The translations under genes were made by a program, and so were the position numbers. This document shows positions 25,850 through 34,228 of a stretch of 38,877 bases of DNA, piece after piece. Source of the DNA: Pseudomonas sp. CFBP 13711 (GTDB taxonomy: Bacteria > Pseudomonadota > Gammaproteobacteria > Pseudomonadales > Pseudomonadaceae); contig NZ_JACYVI010000014.1 in assembly GCF_014842265.1 (NCBI RefSeq), positions 1 to 38,877 of the forward strand, written 5' to 3'. Position 1 is the first letter of the stretch. Every line of letters starts with the position of its first letter. The notes beneath the pieces were generated by a model. The model saw only the letters and a list, made by a program, of their open reading frames with translations, did not search any database and had not been told where the DNA came from.

Positions 25850-27197
25850 ACGCACCAGTTTCGCCAAGCGTCTGAGCACGTATCCCGACGCCATCTCCCT
25901 GCCTACGCAGCCGATCGTCGAAGGACGACTGCTGCGCATGGTCGGCCTGACCCTCGAAGCCGAGGGCCTGCGCGCGGCCATGGGCAGCCGTTGCATGGTG
26001 ATCAACGACGGCAGTCATCACCCGGTCGAAGTGGAAGCCGAGGTCATGGGCTTCTCCGGTGGCAAGGTGTTCCTGATGCCGGTTGGCAGCGTCTCCGGCA
26101 TTGCACCGGGCGCCCGCGTCGTGCCACTGCCGGACACCGGCCGTCTGCCGATGGGCATGACCATGCTGGGCCGCGTCCTCGACGGCGCCGGTCGCCCCCT
26201 CGACGGCAAGGGCGGGATGAAAGCCGAGGACTGGGTGCCGATGGACGGCCCGACCATCAACCCGCTCAATCGCAACCCGATCAGCCAGCCGCTGGACGTG
26301 GGCATTCGCTGCATTAACGGTTTGTTGACGGTCGGCCGCGGTCAGCGTCTGGGTCTGTTCGCCGGTACCGGGGTGGGCAAGAGCGTGCTGCTGGGGATGA
26401 TGACCCGCTTCACCGAGGCCGACATCATCGTCGTCGGGCTGATTGGCGAACGGGGTCGCGAGGTGAAGGAATTCATCGAGCACAGCCTGGGCGAGGAGGG
26501 CCTCAAGCGCTCTGTCGTCGTGGCCTCTCCTGCGGATGACGCGCCGTTGATGCGTCTGCGTGCGGCGATGTACTGCACGCGCATCGCCGAATATTTTCGC
26601 GACAAGGGCAAGAACGTCCTGTTGCTGATGGATTCCCTGACCCGTTTCGCCCAGGCCCAGCGGGAGATCGCCCTGGCCATCGGCGAGCCGCCTGCGACCA
26701 AGGGTTATCCGCCGTCGGTGTTCGCCAAGCTGCCCAAGCTGGTGGAACGCGCCGGTAACGCGGAAGCGGGCGGTGGCTCGATCACGGCGTTCTACACCGT
26801 ATTGTCCGAAGGCGACGACCAGCAGGACCCGATCGCCGACTCGGCCCGGGGCGTGCTCGACGGCCACATCGTGCTGTCGCGGCGACTGGCCGAAGAGGGC
26901 CATTACCCGGCCATCGATATCGAAGCGTCGATCAGCCGGGTGATGCCGTCCGTGGTCGATCCGCAGCACATGGTTCAGGCGCAGTATTTCAAGCAATTGT
27001 GGTCGCGTTATCAGCAGAGCCGCGATCTGATCAGCGTCGGTGCGTACGTGGCCGGCGGCGACCGAGAGACTGACCTGGCGATTTCACTGCAGCCACAGTT
27101 GGTGAAGTATTTGCGCCAGGGCTTGCAGGAGAACGAGAGCATGCAGAGCAGTGAGGAGCAGTTGGCGAAGATTTTCAATCCTCAGGCTGGGGGTTAA
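25839..27197 (+). CDS. fliI: Flagellum-specific export ATPase
   Basis: FliI hydrolyses ATP at the base of the flagellar export gate and is related to F1 beta subunits. The protein is 452 residues. Walker A is GTGVGKS in LGLFAGTGVGKSVLLGMM (near residue 175) and Walker B is VLLLMDSLTRFA (near 263). The RSRGVLD-type region reads DSARGVLDGHIVLSR. ATG 25839 gives MRLERTSFAKRL as in other Pseudomonas FliI; an upstream GTG (25830) is less likely. It lies within the end of fliH. Confidence 0.97.
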   Translation: MRLERTSFAKRLSTYPDAISLPTQPIVEGRLLRMVGLTLEAEGLRAAMGSRCMVINDGSHHPVEVEAEVMGFSGGKVFLMPVGSVSGIAPGARVVPLPDTGRLPMGMTMLGRVLDGAGRPLDGKGGMKAEDWVPMDGPTINPLNRNPISQPLDVGIRCINGLLTVGRGQRLGLFAGTGVGKSVLLGMMTRFTEADIIVVGLIGERGREVKEFIEHSLGEEGLKRSVVVASPADDAPLMRLRAAMYCTRIAEYFRDKGKNVLLLMDSLTRFAQAQREIALAIGEPPATKGYPPSVFAKLPKLVERAGNAEAGGGSITAFYTVLSEGDDQQDPIADSARGVLDGHIVLSRRLAEEGHYPAIDIEASISRVMPSVVDPQHMVQAQYFKQLWSRYQQSRDLISVGAYVAGGDRETDLAISLQPQLVKYLRQGLQENESMQSSEEQLAKIFNPQAGG

Positions 27198-27203
27198 TCG
27201 GTC

Positions 27204-27653
27204 ATGGCAGTCAGTCGCGCAGCCCGTCTGGCGCCGGTGGTGGAGATGGCCGAGAAGGTCGAGAAGGCCGCCGTGCAGCGCCTGGGGCATTTTCAGGGTC
27301 AGGTGCGGCTGGCTGAGGCCAAGCTGGGTGAGCTGGATAAGTTTCGCTCTGATTATCAGCAGCAGTGGATCGACAAGGGCGCCCATGGGGTGTCGGGTCA
27401 GTGGCTGATGAATTATCAGCGCTTTCTCAATCAGTTGGAGACGGCGGTGGCGCAGCAGCGTCAGAGTCTGGCGTGGCATGAGAATAATCTGAACAAGGCG
27501 CGCGGCGAGTGGCAGAAGGCGTATGCGCGGGTGGAGGGGCTGCGCAAGCTGGTGCAGCGGTATATCGATGAGGCGCGTGCGCTGGAAGATAAGCGCGAGC
27601 AGAAGCTGCTGGATGAGCTGGTACAGAGGTTGCCCAGGACGGAGCAGTTTTAG
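27204..27653 (+). CDS. fliJ: Flagellar export chaperone-escort protein FliJ
   Basis: FliJ is a small coiled-coil protein that acts as the central stalk of the FliI ATPase and cycles export chaperones. The protein is 149 residues, nearly all charged helix (KVEKAAVQRLGHFQGQ...). It is the last gene of fliEFGHIJ. From about 27460 the composition changes to G-rich, C-poor codons (27481-27540 has 27 G and 11 C), unlike fliI. A large inverted-repeat element starts about 50 bases after its stop. Confidence 0.94.
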   Translation: MAVSRAARLAPVVEMAEKVEKAAVQRLGHFQGQVRLAEAKLGELDKFRSDYQQQWIDKGAHGVSGQWLMNYQRFLNQLETAVAQQRQSLAWHENNLNKARGEWQKAYARVEGLRKLVQRYIDEARALEDKREQKLLDELVQRLPRTEQF

Positions 27654-27661
27654 GAGCTTGA

Positions 27662-27685
27662 GATCAAGATCAAGATCAAGATCAA
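27662..27685. repeat. GATCAA hexamer repeat, four copies
   Basis: Four perfect GATCAA units occur just after fliJ. A short version (GATCAAGATCAA) lies just after flhB at 38280-38292, in the same position relative to the second large inverted-repeat element. Confidence 0.85.
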
Positions 27686-27702
27686 GACCCTTAAGATCAC
27701 GA

Positions 27703-28356
27703 GCGTCTGCCTGGGGGCAGACTGTTTCGCCTTCGGCGAGTTACTTTTAAAAAGCACTAAAAGTAACCAAAAGTGCCTGCTCCTGGTTTGGCCCTCCTGC
27801 GTCGGGTTCCCTCGCTCCGGTCTTGCTCCGTGGGCCCGCGCCGAACGGACATCCATGTCCTGACGGCGCTCTCGCCGCATCCATGCGGCTCGGCCCACTG
27901 CGCAAAACCTGCGCTCGGCCTGCACCCAAGTCGCGTTTTGCGGTGTTTGAACTGGCGTGGGAGAAGATCAAAGGCAGTTGCACTGTAGGACTGGCTTTAG
28001 CCGGGAAGCTCTTGATCTGTTTTTGATCTGTTTTTGATCTGTTTTTGATCTGTTTTTGATCTGTTTTTGATCTGTTTTTGATCTGTTTTTGATTTTCGTA
28101 CATAGAAAGCCCAAACACCGCAATCGCGACTTGGGTGCAGGCCGAACGCAGACGACGCGGAGTGGGCCGAGCGGCAGGGATGCCGCGAGAGCGCCGTCAG
28201 GACATGGATGTCCGTTCGGCGCGGGCCCACGGAGCGTCGTCGGAGTGAGGGTATTCCGACGAAGGAGGAACCCAACCGAGAGCAAGCACCCTTGGTTACT
28301 TGGGGTGCTTTTCCAAGTAACTCGCCGAAGGCGAAACGTCTGCCGTTAGGCGGACC
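27703..28356. repeat. Large inverted-repeat element, copy 1
   Basis: Two imperfect arms of about 245 bp (about 27703-27948 and 28113-28356) are inverted relative to each other around a centre of about 164 bp. Matching landmarks include TTCGCCTTCGGCGAGTTACTT with AAGTAACTCGCCGAAGGCGAA (each here paraphrased in full at 27726-27746 and 28312-28332), CGGACATCCATGTCC with GGACATGGATGTCCG, and GCACCCAAGTCGCG with CGCGACTTGGGTGC. The centre has a REP half and an 11-bp tandem repeat. The same element recurs at 38294 onward. Open frames are found on both strands but show no protein-like features. It may be one of the dispersed long repeats of P. fluorescens genomes; I cannot name the family. Confidence 0.85.
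28014..28090. repeat. 11-bp tandem repeat GATCTGTTTTT, seven copies
   Basis: Seven perfect units begin at 28014, 28025, 28036, 28047, 28058, 28069 and 28080, and an eighth begins as GATTTTC. Because 11 is not a multiple of three, the repeat stays open in several frames and gives Lys/Gln/Asp-rich frames on the - strand, which are artefacts. Perfect copies suggest recent slippage, so copy number may vary between strains. Confidence 0.95.
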
Positions 28357-28458
28357 CTCTTGATCCTGAAAGCCAAGTAAAAGCTAACGATTTGCCACGC
28401 CTCACAAGGGCTGCTAAAACTCAAGCGTCTGGCGCTGTTTCATACAAGGAATTTGCCA

Positions 28459-28761
28459 ATGTCAGTTACCTCCGAACGCTCCAAAGATGGCCAAGAGCTG
28501 ACCATCACCATCAAAGGACGCTTCGACTTCTCGAAGCACCAGGACTTTCGTGGCGCCTACGAAAAAGAACACGAGGCCAAACGCTATACGGTTGACCTGA
28601 AAGACACGACCTACCTCGACAGTTCAGCGCTCGGTATGCTCCTCCTGCTGCGCGACCATGCCGGCGGCGAAAGAGCCGAAGTCCAGTTGGTCAACTGCAC
28701 CGCCGACGTCCACAAAATCCTCACCATCTCCAGCTTCTCCAAACTCTTCAAAATCGCCTGA
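28459..28761 (+). CDS. hsbA: STAS-domain anti-sigma factor antagonist
   Basis: A 100-residue single STAS domain. The phosphorylatable serine motif TYLDSSALGMLLLL places Ser55-Ser56 at the site used in HsbA of P. aeruginosa. HsbA switches partner according to phosphorylation: it binds the anti-sigma factor FlgM or a diguanylate cyclase, tying flagellin expression to biofilm formation. CAAGGA gives a good ribosome binding site 8 bases before ATG 28459. It overlaps hsbR by one base (TGATG). Confidence 0.92.
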   Translation: MSVTSERSKDGQELTITIKGRFDFSKHQDFRGAYEKEHEAKRYTVDLKDTTYLDSSALGMLLLLRDHAGGERAEVQLVNCTADVHKILTISSFSKLFKIA

Positions 28762-30470
28762 TGATCTCGCCTGCCTCCGATCGCCTGACGGTCCTCATCG
28801 CTGATGACAACGTCAGCGACCGGATGCTCCTGTCCGCCATCGTCAGCCGCCAGGGCCATGACGTCCTAACCGCCAGCGACGGCGCCGAAGCGGTCGGGCT
28901 GTTCGAGCGTCGGCGGCCGCAACTGGTGCTGATGGACGCCATGATGCCGGTCATGGACGGCTTCGAAGCGGCGCGCCAGATCAAGACACTCGCGGGTGAC
29001 GCGCTCGTCCCGATCATCTTCCTGACGTCACTGACCGAAGGCGAAGACCTTGCCCGTTGCCTCGACGCCGGCGGCGACGACTTCATTGCCAAGCCCTACA
29101 ACCAAGTGGTGCTGGCCGCCAAGATCAACGCCATGAACCGCCTTCGCGTGCTGCAGGAAACCGTCCTGCACCAGCGCGACCTGATCACCCGCCACCATAA
29201 ATACCTGCTCAACGAACAGCGCGTGGCCAAGGCGGTGTTCGACCAGATCGCCCACTCCGGGTGCCTGAGTTCGCGCAACATCCGTTACCTGCAATCGCCC
29301 TACGCGCTGTTCAACGGCGATTTGCTTTTGGCCGCGTGGTCGCCGTCCGGCAACATGCACCTGCTGCTGGGGGATTTCACCGGCCATGGTTTGCCGGCGG
29401 CGGTGGGCGCGATGCCGCTGGCCGAGGTGTTCTACGGCATGACCGCCAAGGGTTACGGCTTGTCCGAAACCCTGCGGGAGATGAACGCCAAGCTCAAACG
29501 CATCCTGCCCGTCGACATGTTCTGCTGCGCCGCGTTGCTGTCCCTGAACTTCAAGCAGCAACTGGTCGAGGTCTGGAACGGCGGCCTGCCGGATGGTTAC
29601 CTGCTGCATGGCGACGACCGGCCGCACACGCCGCTGATTTCGTCCAACGTGCCCCTCGGCGTCTTGAGCGCCGGCAGCTTTGACGACAACACCCAGGTGT
29701 ATCCCTTCGGGCCGGGGGACCGGGTGTTTCTGCTGTCCGACGGCGTGGTCGACAGCACCGGCCAGGACGGCGAACTGTTCGGCGCCCGGCGTCTGCAGAA
29801 TGTGCTGGTGAGCAACCGCAACCCGGCGCTGCTGATCGAAGAAGTGCAGTGGGCCCTGGCGCGCTTTCGCGGCCAGGCGCGGGACGATGTGAGCATGGTC
29901 GAAGTGGCCTTCACCGAGCCTGACTTGCTTGGCCCGCCCTCGGTCATCTATACCGACAGTGGCGATTCCAGCCCGCTGGATTGGTCCGCGTCGTTCGAGT
30001 ACCGCGCGGCAACGCTCAAGCGTTTCAACCCGCTGCCGTATCTGTTGCAACTGCTGCAGGAGGTACATGGCTTGCGCATGCAGAGCAGCGAGCTGTATAT
30101 CGTGCTGTCGGAGCTGTACAGCAACGCGCTGGAGCATGGCGTGCTCGGGCTTGACTCGGCGCTGAAGCGCGACGCCGCAGGTTTTGGGCTTTACTACCAG
30201 CAACGCGCCGAACGCCTCGATCGTCTGGTGGACGGCTTTATCCGCATCGATTTTCAGATCGTCCCGGACGGCGAGGGCGGTCGCCTGACGGTGCGGGTGC
30301 AGGACAGCGGTGCGGGTTTCGATTCCGATCGCGTGCTGGCGCTGCCGCCTGCGGTCACCCAATTGTCCGGGCGCGGCCTTGCGCTGGTCCGGCAGCTCAG
30401 CGACCGTTGTCGGTGGTCCGATGATGGCCGGACGGCCAGCGTGGAATTTGCCTGGGAGGGTCTGGCATAA
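28761..30470 (+). CDS. hsbR: Response regulator with PP2C phosphatase and kinase domains
   Basis: A 569-residue protein with an N-terminal receiver (phospho-acceptor Asp59 in VLMDAMMPVMDG, Lys in FIAKPYN). A central PP2C/SpoIIE-type phosphatase follows (LLLGDFTGHGLPAAVGAM, then FLLSDGVVDSTGQDGELFG). The C-terminal HATPase domain (LSELYSNALEHGVLG, VQDSGAGFD) resembles anti-sigma kinases. In P. aeruginosa HsbR acts as kinase or phosphatase on HsbA depending on phosphotransfer from HptB. Gene order with hsbA and hptB is the same. Confidence 0.93.
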   Translation: MISPASDRLTVLIADDNVSDRMLLSAIVSRQGHDVLTASDGAEAVGLFERRRPQLVLMDAMMPVMDGFEAARQIKTLAGDALVPIIFLTSLTEGEDLARCLDAGGDDFIAKPYNQVVLAAKINAMNRLRVLQETVLHQRDLITRHHKYLLNEQRVAKAVFDQIAHSGCLSSRNIRYLQSPYALFNGDLLLAAWSPSGNMHLLLGDFTGHGLPAAVGAMPLAEVFYGMTAKGYGLSETLREMNAKLKRILPVDMFCCAALLSLNFKQQLVEVWNGGLPDGYLLHGDDRPHTPLISSNVPLGVLSAGSFDDNTQVYPFGPGDRVFLLSDGVVDSTGQDGELFGARRLQNVLVSNRNPALLIEEVQWALARFRGQARDDVSMVEVAFTEPDLLGPPSVIYTDSGDSSPLDWSASFEYRAATLKRFNPLPYLLQLLQEVHGLRMQSSELYIVLSELYSNALEHGVLGLDSALKRDAAGFGLYYQQRAERLDRLVDGFIRIDFQIVPDGEGGRLTVRVQDSGAGFDSDRVLALPPAVTQLSGRGLALVRQLSDRCRWSDDGRTASVEFAWEGLA

Positions 30471-30499
30471 TCCCCGCGTCTTGATCAAGGAGTGAACAA

Positions 30500-30892
30500 G
30501 TGTCGAATAATCCTGTGGACTTCCACGTGCTCAGCACGCTGCGTGACGTGATGGAAGCTGAATACCCGGCGCTGCTGCAGGTGTTTATTTCCGATTCCAT
30601 CAATCGGGTCAACGACATGACCCTGTTGTTGCGTGACCCTTCCTTCACTGCCTCCTCCAGCGCCTCGCTGCATCGCCTCGGCCTGATGGCCCACAGCTTC
30701 AAAGGCAGCACCGGCAACATGGGCGCCACGCATTTGTCAGAACTGTGCCTGCAACTCGAAGAGCAGGGGCGCGGCATGGTGACAGCGGATGACGCCCGGA
30801 TAAGGCGTCTGGTGTTCGAGATCAAAGAGGAATTCTGCGCCGTCAGGAAAGTTTTCGAAGACGAACTGCAACTCTGCCACGCCAGCCACTGA
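30500..30892 (+). CDS. hptB: Histidine phosphotransfer protein
   Basis: A 130-residue Hpt domain with the phospho-His motif AHSFKGSTGNMGA (His65). HptB passes phosphate from hybrid kinases (RetS, SagS and others in P. aeruginosa) to HsbR. The start is GTG at 30500, fixed by AAGGAG at 30487-30492 with 7-base spacing; the next Met is beyond the domain start. A terminator-like hairpin overlaps the stop. Confidence 0.92.
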   Translation: MSNNPVDFHVLSTLRDVMEAEYPALLQVFISDSINRVNDMTLLLRDPSFTASSSASLHRLGLMAHSFKGSTGNMGATHLSELCLQLEEQGRGMVTADDARIRRLVFEIKEEFCAVRKVFEDELQLCHASH

Positions 30893-30917
30893 GCCGGGTG
30901 TTCCCCTCCGGCTTTCT
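30892..30917 (+). terminator. Probable terminator after hptB
   Basis: AGCCGG (30892-30897) pairs with CCGGCT (30908-30913) over a 10-nt loop, followed by a short TTTCT. The U-tract is weak. It precedes the sigma-54 promoter of fliK. Confidence 0.55.
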
Positions 30918-30955
30918 GCCTCGGACTCACGTTTAATCCAGCCTCTCTCGCTACC

Positions 30956-30971
30956 TGGCCCGCCATTTGCT
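30956..30971 (+). promoter_or_regulatory. Sigma-54 promoter of fliK
   Basis: TGGCCC (30956-30961), GCCAT, TTGCT (30967-30971): the invariant GG-N10-GC is intact, with one difference from TGGCAC. It is 36 bases before the fliK ATG. Confidence 0.78.
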
Positions 30972-31007
30972 TTGTCTCTCTGTAATTGTGCTCTTGCGGA
31001 GATTCAC

Positions 31008-32444
31008 ATGGCGCTCGCCACCAACCCATTACTGACGGCTTTGACAGCTGCCAAAGCCCAGAAGGCCGGGAATAATGCCCCGACCAAGGCGCCGGAACCC
31101 GTCAAGCACAGCAGTTCCAGCTTTTCTGACGTATTCGCCAGGCAGGCACCGGTCAAGTCTCACGGTGCGGATAATCCGGCGCCCAAGCCGGCAAGCGCCA
31201 AGAGTTCGGCAGCCGACGACAAGCCTGCCGCCAGCCATACGTCTGCCGCCGCCGACAAGACCGTTGCCGATAACGGCAATGGCTTGCCTGCCAAACCGGT
31301 GAACGGCAAGGCCGACGATGAGGCCGGCGCGGGCAAAGGCGATGCTCACGACAAGGATGACGGCACTGACGATGGGAAAGACCCGACCCTCGCGGATGCG
31401 CCGTCGGTAGACCCTGTGCCGGACCCGACACTGGCCGTCACGCCGCCGGTTCAAGAGCCCGTGGCCGTCGCGCCTCCCGTTCAACCTGCGGTAGATCCGG
31501 CGCTTCTCGCCGGCACGCTGCCCGTGATGCCGCCGCCTGCGGTGCAGGCGCCGACCGCTGCAACCGACGCAACCGACGCTGCCGGCGACGATTTCGATCC
31601 GTACGCCGATCCGCTGGAAGGCTTGACCGCTGTGCAGGTCGCCCTGGAAAACAAGGCCCAGCAGGCGGCGCAGAACAACGGTGTGCAGGGCGACGGCAAA
31701 GGTGGGGGCAAGCAAGACCCGAACGCCGATCCTTCGCAACTGTTGGCTACCAACCTGGCGGCGCTGGGCGACCAGCCTGTGGACAAGAGCACCACCGAAG
31801 GCGGCGGCGACAAAGCCTTCAGCGGCTTGCTGGCTGACGGCCTGAAAGACGTGAAGGCCGCCACCAGCGATACGCGAGTGGACAACTTCGCCGATCGACT
31901 GGCGGCCTTGTCCCAGGCCGCGCAAGTGAAAAACACGTCGACGTCGACTCCTGCCACGCCATTGCTCAATCAGCCATTGGCGATGAATCAGGGGGGATGG
32001 ACTGAAGGCGTGGTCAACCGTGTGATGTACCTGTCGAGCCAGAACCTCAAACAGGCGGACATCCAGCTGGAGCCCGCTGAACTGGGCCGTCTGGACATCC
32101 GCGTCAATATGGCGGCGGACCAGCAGACCCAGGTCACCTTCATGAGCGCCCACGTCGGCGTGCGTGAAGCGCTGGAAAGCCAGATGTCTCGCCTGCGCGA
32201 TTCCTTCGTCCAGCAGGGCATGGGCCAGGTCAACGTCAACGTCTCTGACCAGTCTCAGGGGTGGCAGCAACAGGCTCAGCAGCAGTCGGGCGGCGATGGT
32301 CAGCGCAACGGCGGCGGCAGCCGCGTTAACGGTGCCAGTGGCAGCGACCTCATCGCTGACGGTGCTCCGGTGGACGCCGCCTCGGCGGCTGCCAGCGCAC
32401 CGCTGACCGTGGTGGGTTCCAGCGCGGTGGACTATTACGCCTGA
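31008..32444 (+). CDS. fliK: Flagellar hook-length control protein
   Basis: FliK is the secreted ruler that measures the hook and switches export specificity through FlhB. The protein is 478 residues. Residues 1-300 are low complexity, rich in Ala, Pro, Asp and Lys, as in the ruler region. The conserved C-terminal Flg_hook domain starts near 350 (LEPAELGRLDIRVN, then HVGVREALESQMSRLRD). ATG 31008 has GCGGAG 6 bases upstream; an in-frame start at 30972 would overlap the sigma-54 promoter leader. Confidence 0.94.
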   Translation: MALATNPLLTALTAAKAQKAGNNAPTKAPEPVKHSSSSFSDVFARQAPVKSHGADNPAPKPASAKSSAADDKPAASHTSAAADKTVADNGNGLPAKPVNGKADDEAGAGKGDAHDKDDGTDDGKDPTLADAPSVDPVPDPTLAVTPPVQEPVAVAPPVQPAVDPALLAGTLPVMPPPAVQAPTAATDATDAAGDDFDPYADPLEGLTAVQVALENKAQQAAQNNGVQGDGKGGGKQDPNADPSQLLATNLAALGDQPVDKSTTEGGGDKAFSGLLADGLKDVKAATSDTRVDNFADRLAALSQAAQVKNTSTSTPATPLLNQPLAMNQGGWTEGVVNRVMYLSSQNLKQADIQLEPAELGRLDIRVNMAADQQTQVTFMSAHVGVREALESQMSRLRDSFVQQGMGQVNVNVSDQSQGWQQQAQQQSGGDGQRNGGGSRVNGASGSDLIADGAPVDAASAAASAPLTVVGSSAVDYYA

Positions 32445-32497
32445 AAACGCCCTGCCAACGCTTGGGCGTTGTCAGTCGCGGCAAGGGGTTAGCGGCA

Positions 32498-32586
32498 AGC
32501 GGCAGGTAAAAGTGGGATCAAGGGCGGCAGTGCGTGGGAGACCCCGGTTTCTCGGGCTCTGCCGCCTTTTGCTTTTACTTGCCGCT
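32498..32586 (+). repeat. Nested hairpin between fliK and fliL
   Basis: Outer arms of 15 bp (32498-32512 with 32572-32586, one G-T pair) enclose inner arms GGCGGCAG (32523-32530) with CTGCCGCC (32559-32566), which are followed by TTTT. A smaller stem AACGCCC/GGGCGTT (32446-32470) lies directly after fliK. Together they probably form the fliK 3' end and possibly a terminator. The outer sequence (AGCGGCAAGTAAAAG) looks like a dispersed Pseudomonas repeat. No gene is credible from 32445 to 32614. Confidence 0.7.
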
Positions 32587-32614
32587 CACCCCTTGCAGCT
32601 TGCGGCTGCCGTTC

Positions 32615-32630
32615 TGGCACAACCCTTGCT
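32615..32630 (+). promoter_or_regulatory. Sigma-54 promoter of fliLMNOPQR-flhB
   Basis: TGGCAC (32615-32620), AACCC, TTGCT (32626-32630): a perfect -24/-12 element, 51 bases before the fliL ATG. Confidence 0.9.
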
Positions 32631-32681
32631 CTTCCTCTGTCACGCAACACCGAACCCCTTGGATAGTGACGGATTATTGGC

Positions 32682-33188
32682 ATGGCGAAGAGTGACGACG
32701 CAGCAGTGGCGGACCCTGCAAAAAAGGGCAAGTTGAAAGTCATCATCCTCATTGTGGTGGGGCTGCTGCTGGCCATTGGTGTGTCGGTAGGCGCGACCTG
32801 GTTCATCATGCACAAGGCCGAAAGCAAGCCGGACGCCGCCGCCATTGCGGAAGCGGCGAATGCCAAAAAAGAGGCGATCTTCGAACCGCTGACGCCGCCC
32901 TTCGTCGTCAACTACAACGTCAACGGTCGCCAGCGCTACATGCAGGTCAGCATCACCTTGCTGGCCCGCGACCACGCCGACCTCGAAGCGTTGAAAGCGC
33001 ACATGCCGGTCATCCGTAATAACCTGGTGATGATGTTCTCCGGCCAGCCATTCGATACCATCGCAACGCCGGTGGGCATGGAAATGCTGCGCCAGAAGGC
33101 GGCAGCCGTGGTCCAGGAAGTGGGCCAGAAAGAGCTGAGCAAGAGCGTGATCGAACAGGTACTTTTCACTAACTACGTACTGCAGTAG
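32682..33188 (+). CDS. fliL: Flagellar basal body-associated protein FliL
   Basis: FliL is an inner-membrane protein that surrounds and stabilises the stators. The protein is 168 residues with a short cytoplasmic N-terminus, one membrane span near residues 19-42 (VIILIVVGLLLAIGVSVGA) and a periplasmic FliL domain (PFVVNYNVNGRQRYMQVSI). The ribosome binding site is weak. It opens the fliL operon and is followed by fliM after 9 bases. Confidence 0.95.
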   Translation: MAKSDDAAVADPAKKGKLKVIILIVVGLLLAIGVSVGATWFIMHKAESKPDAAAIAEAANAKKEAIFEPLTPPFVVNYNVNGRQRYMQVSITLLARDHADLEALKAHMPVIRNNLVMMFSGQPFDTIATPVGMEMLRQKAAAVVQEVGQKELSKSVIEQVLFTNYVLQ

Positions 33189-33197
33189 GACCACGAC

Positions 33198-34166
33198 ATG
33201 GCCGTGCAAGACCTGCTGTCCCAGGATGAGATCGACGCGCTGCTTCATGGCGTCGACGACGGTCTGGTACAGACCGATAGTGTTGCCGAGCCTGGCAGCG
33301 TAAAGAGTTATGACCTGACCAGTCAGGATCGCATCGTCCGCGGACGCATGCCGACCCTGGAAATGATCAACGAGCGTTTCGCCCGTTACACCCGCATCAG
33401 CATGTTCAACTTGCTGCGCCGCTCGGCCGATGTGGCCGTGGGTGGCGTGCAGGTGATGAAGTTTGGCGAATACGTGCACTCGCTGTACGTGCCGACCAGT
33501 CTGAACCTGGTCAAGATCAAACCCCTGCGCGGCACCGCGCTGTTCATCCTCGACGCCAAGCTGGTGTTCAAGCTGGTGGACAACTTTTTTGGCGGCGACG
33601 GTCGCCACGCCAAGATCGAAGGCCGTGAATTCACCCCGACCGAGCTGCGCGTGGTGCGCATCGTGCTGGATCAGGCGTTCATTGATTTGAAGGAAGCCTG
33701 GCAGGCGATCATGGAAGTCAACTTCGAGTACATCAACTCGGAAGTGAACCCGGCCATGGCCAACATCGTCGGCCCGAGCGAAGCGATCGTGGTGTCCACC
33801 TTCCACATCGAACTGGACGGCGGTGGCGGCGATCTTCACGTGACCATGCCGTATTCGATGATCGAGCCGGTGCGCGAAATGCTCGACGCCGGTTTCCAGT
33901 CGGATGTCGACGATCAGGACGAACGCTGGGTCAACGCCCTCAAGCAGGATGTGCTCGACGTGTCGGTGCCGTTGCGCGTCGCGGTCGCTACGCGTCAGCT
34001 CAAGCTGCGTGACATCCTGCACATGCAGCCGGGCGACGTGATCCCGGTCGATCTCCCGGAACACCTGGTCATGCGCGCCAACGGCGTGCCGTCCTTCAAG
34101 GTCAAACTGGGTTCGCACAAGGGCAACCTGGCCCTGCAAGTCGTCGAACCCATAGAACGCCGCTGA
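33198..34166 (+). CDS. fliM: Flagellar motor switch protein FliM
   Basis: FliM is the C-ring protein that binds CheY-P and reverses rotation. The protein is 322 residues. The N-terminal CheY-binding peptide is LLSQDEIDALLHG. The middle domain contains the FliG-contact loop DGGGGDLHVTMPYSMIEP. The C-terminal SpoA domain (about 245-320) pairs with FliN. Confidence 0.97.
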   Translation: MAVQDLLSQDEIDALLHGVDDGLVQTDSVAEPGSVKSYDLTSQDRIVRGRMPTLEMINERFARYTRISMFNLLRRSADVAVGGVQVMKFGEYVHSLYVPTSLNLVKIKPLRGTALFILDAKLVFKLVDNFFGGDGRHAKIEGREFTPTELRVVRIVLDQAFIDLKEAWQAIMEVNFEYINSEVNPAMANIVGPSEAIVVSTFHIELDGGGGDLHVTMPYSMIEPVREMLDAGFQSDVDDQDERWVNALKQDVLDVSVPLRVAVATRQLKLRDILHMQPGDVIPVDLPEHLVMRANGVPSFKVKLGSHKGNLALQVVEPIERR

Positions 34167-34228
34167 CGCTCCGTCGCCGGCAAAACGAATGTGCTGCGTA
34201 AACGAATCAATGTTCCCCGAGGACAACC

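Noticed and set aside
28014..28090. Possible CRISPR array
   Set aside because: The units are contiguous 11-bp repeats without spacers, and no cas genes are present.
27747..28285. Frames on both strands in the large inverted-repeat element, including a Lys/Gln/Asp repeat protein
   Set aside because: They follow palindromic arms and the 11-bp tandem repeat, appear in several frames at once, and have no domain or ribosome binding site of note.
32512..32736. Open frame between fliK and fliL
   Set aside because: It lies over a nested hairpin and the sigma-54 promoter and runs into fliL in another frame.
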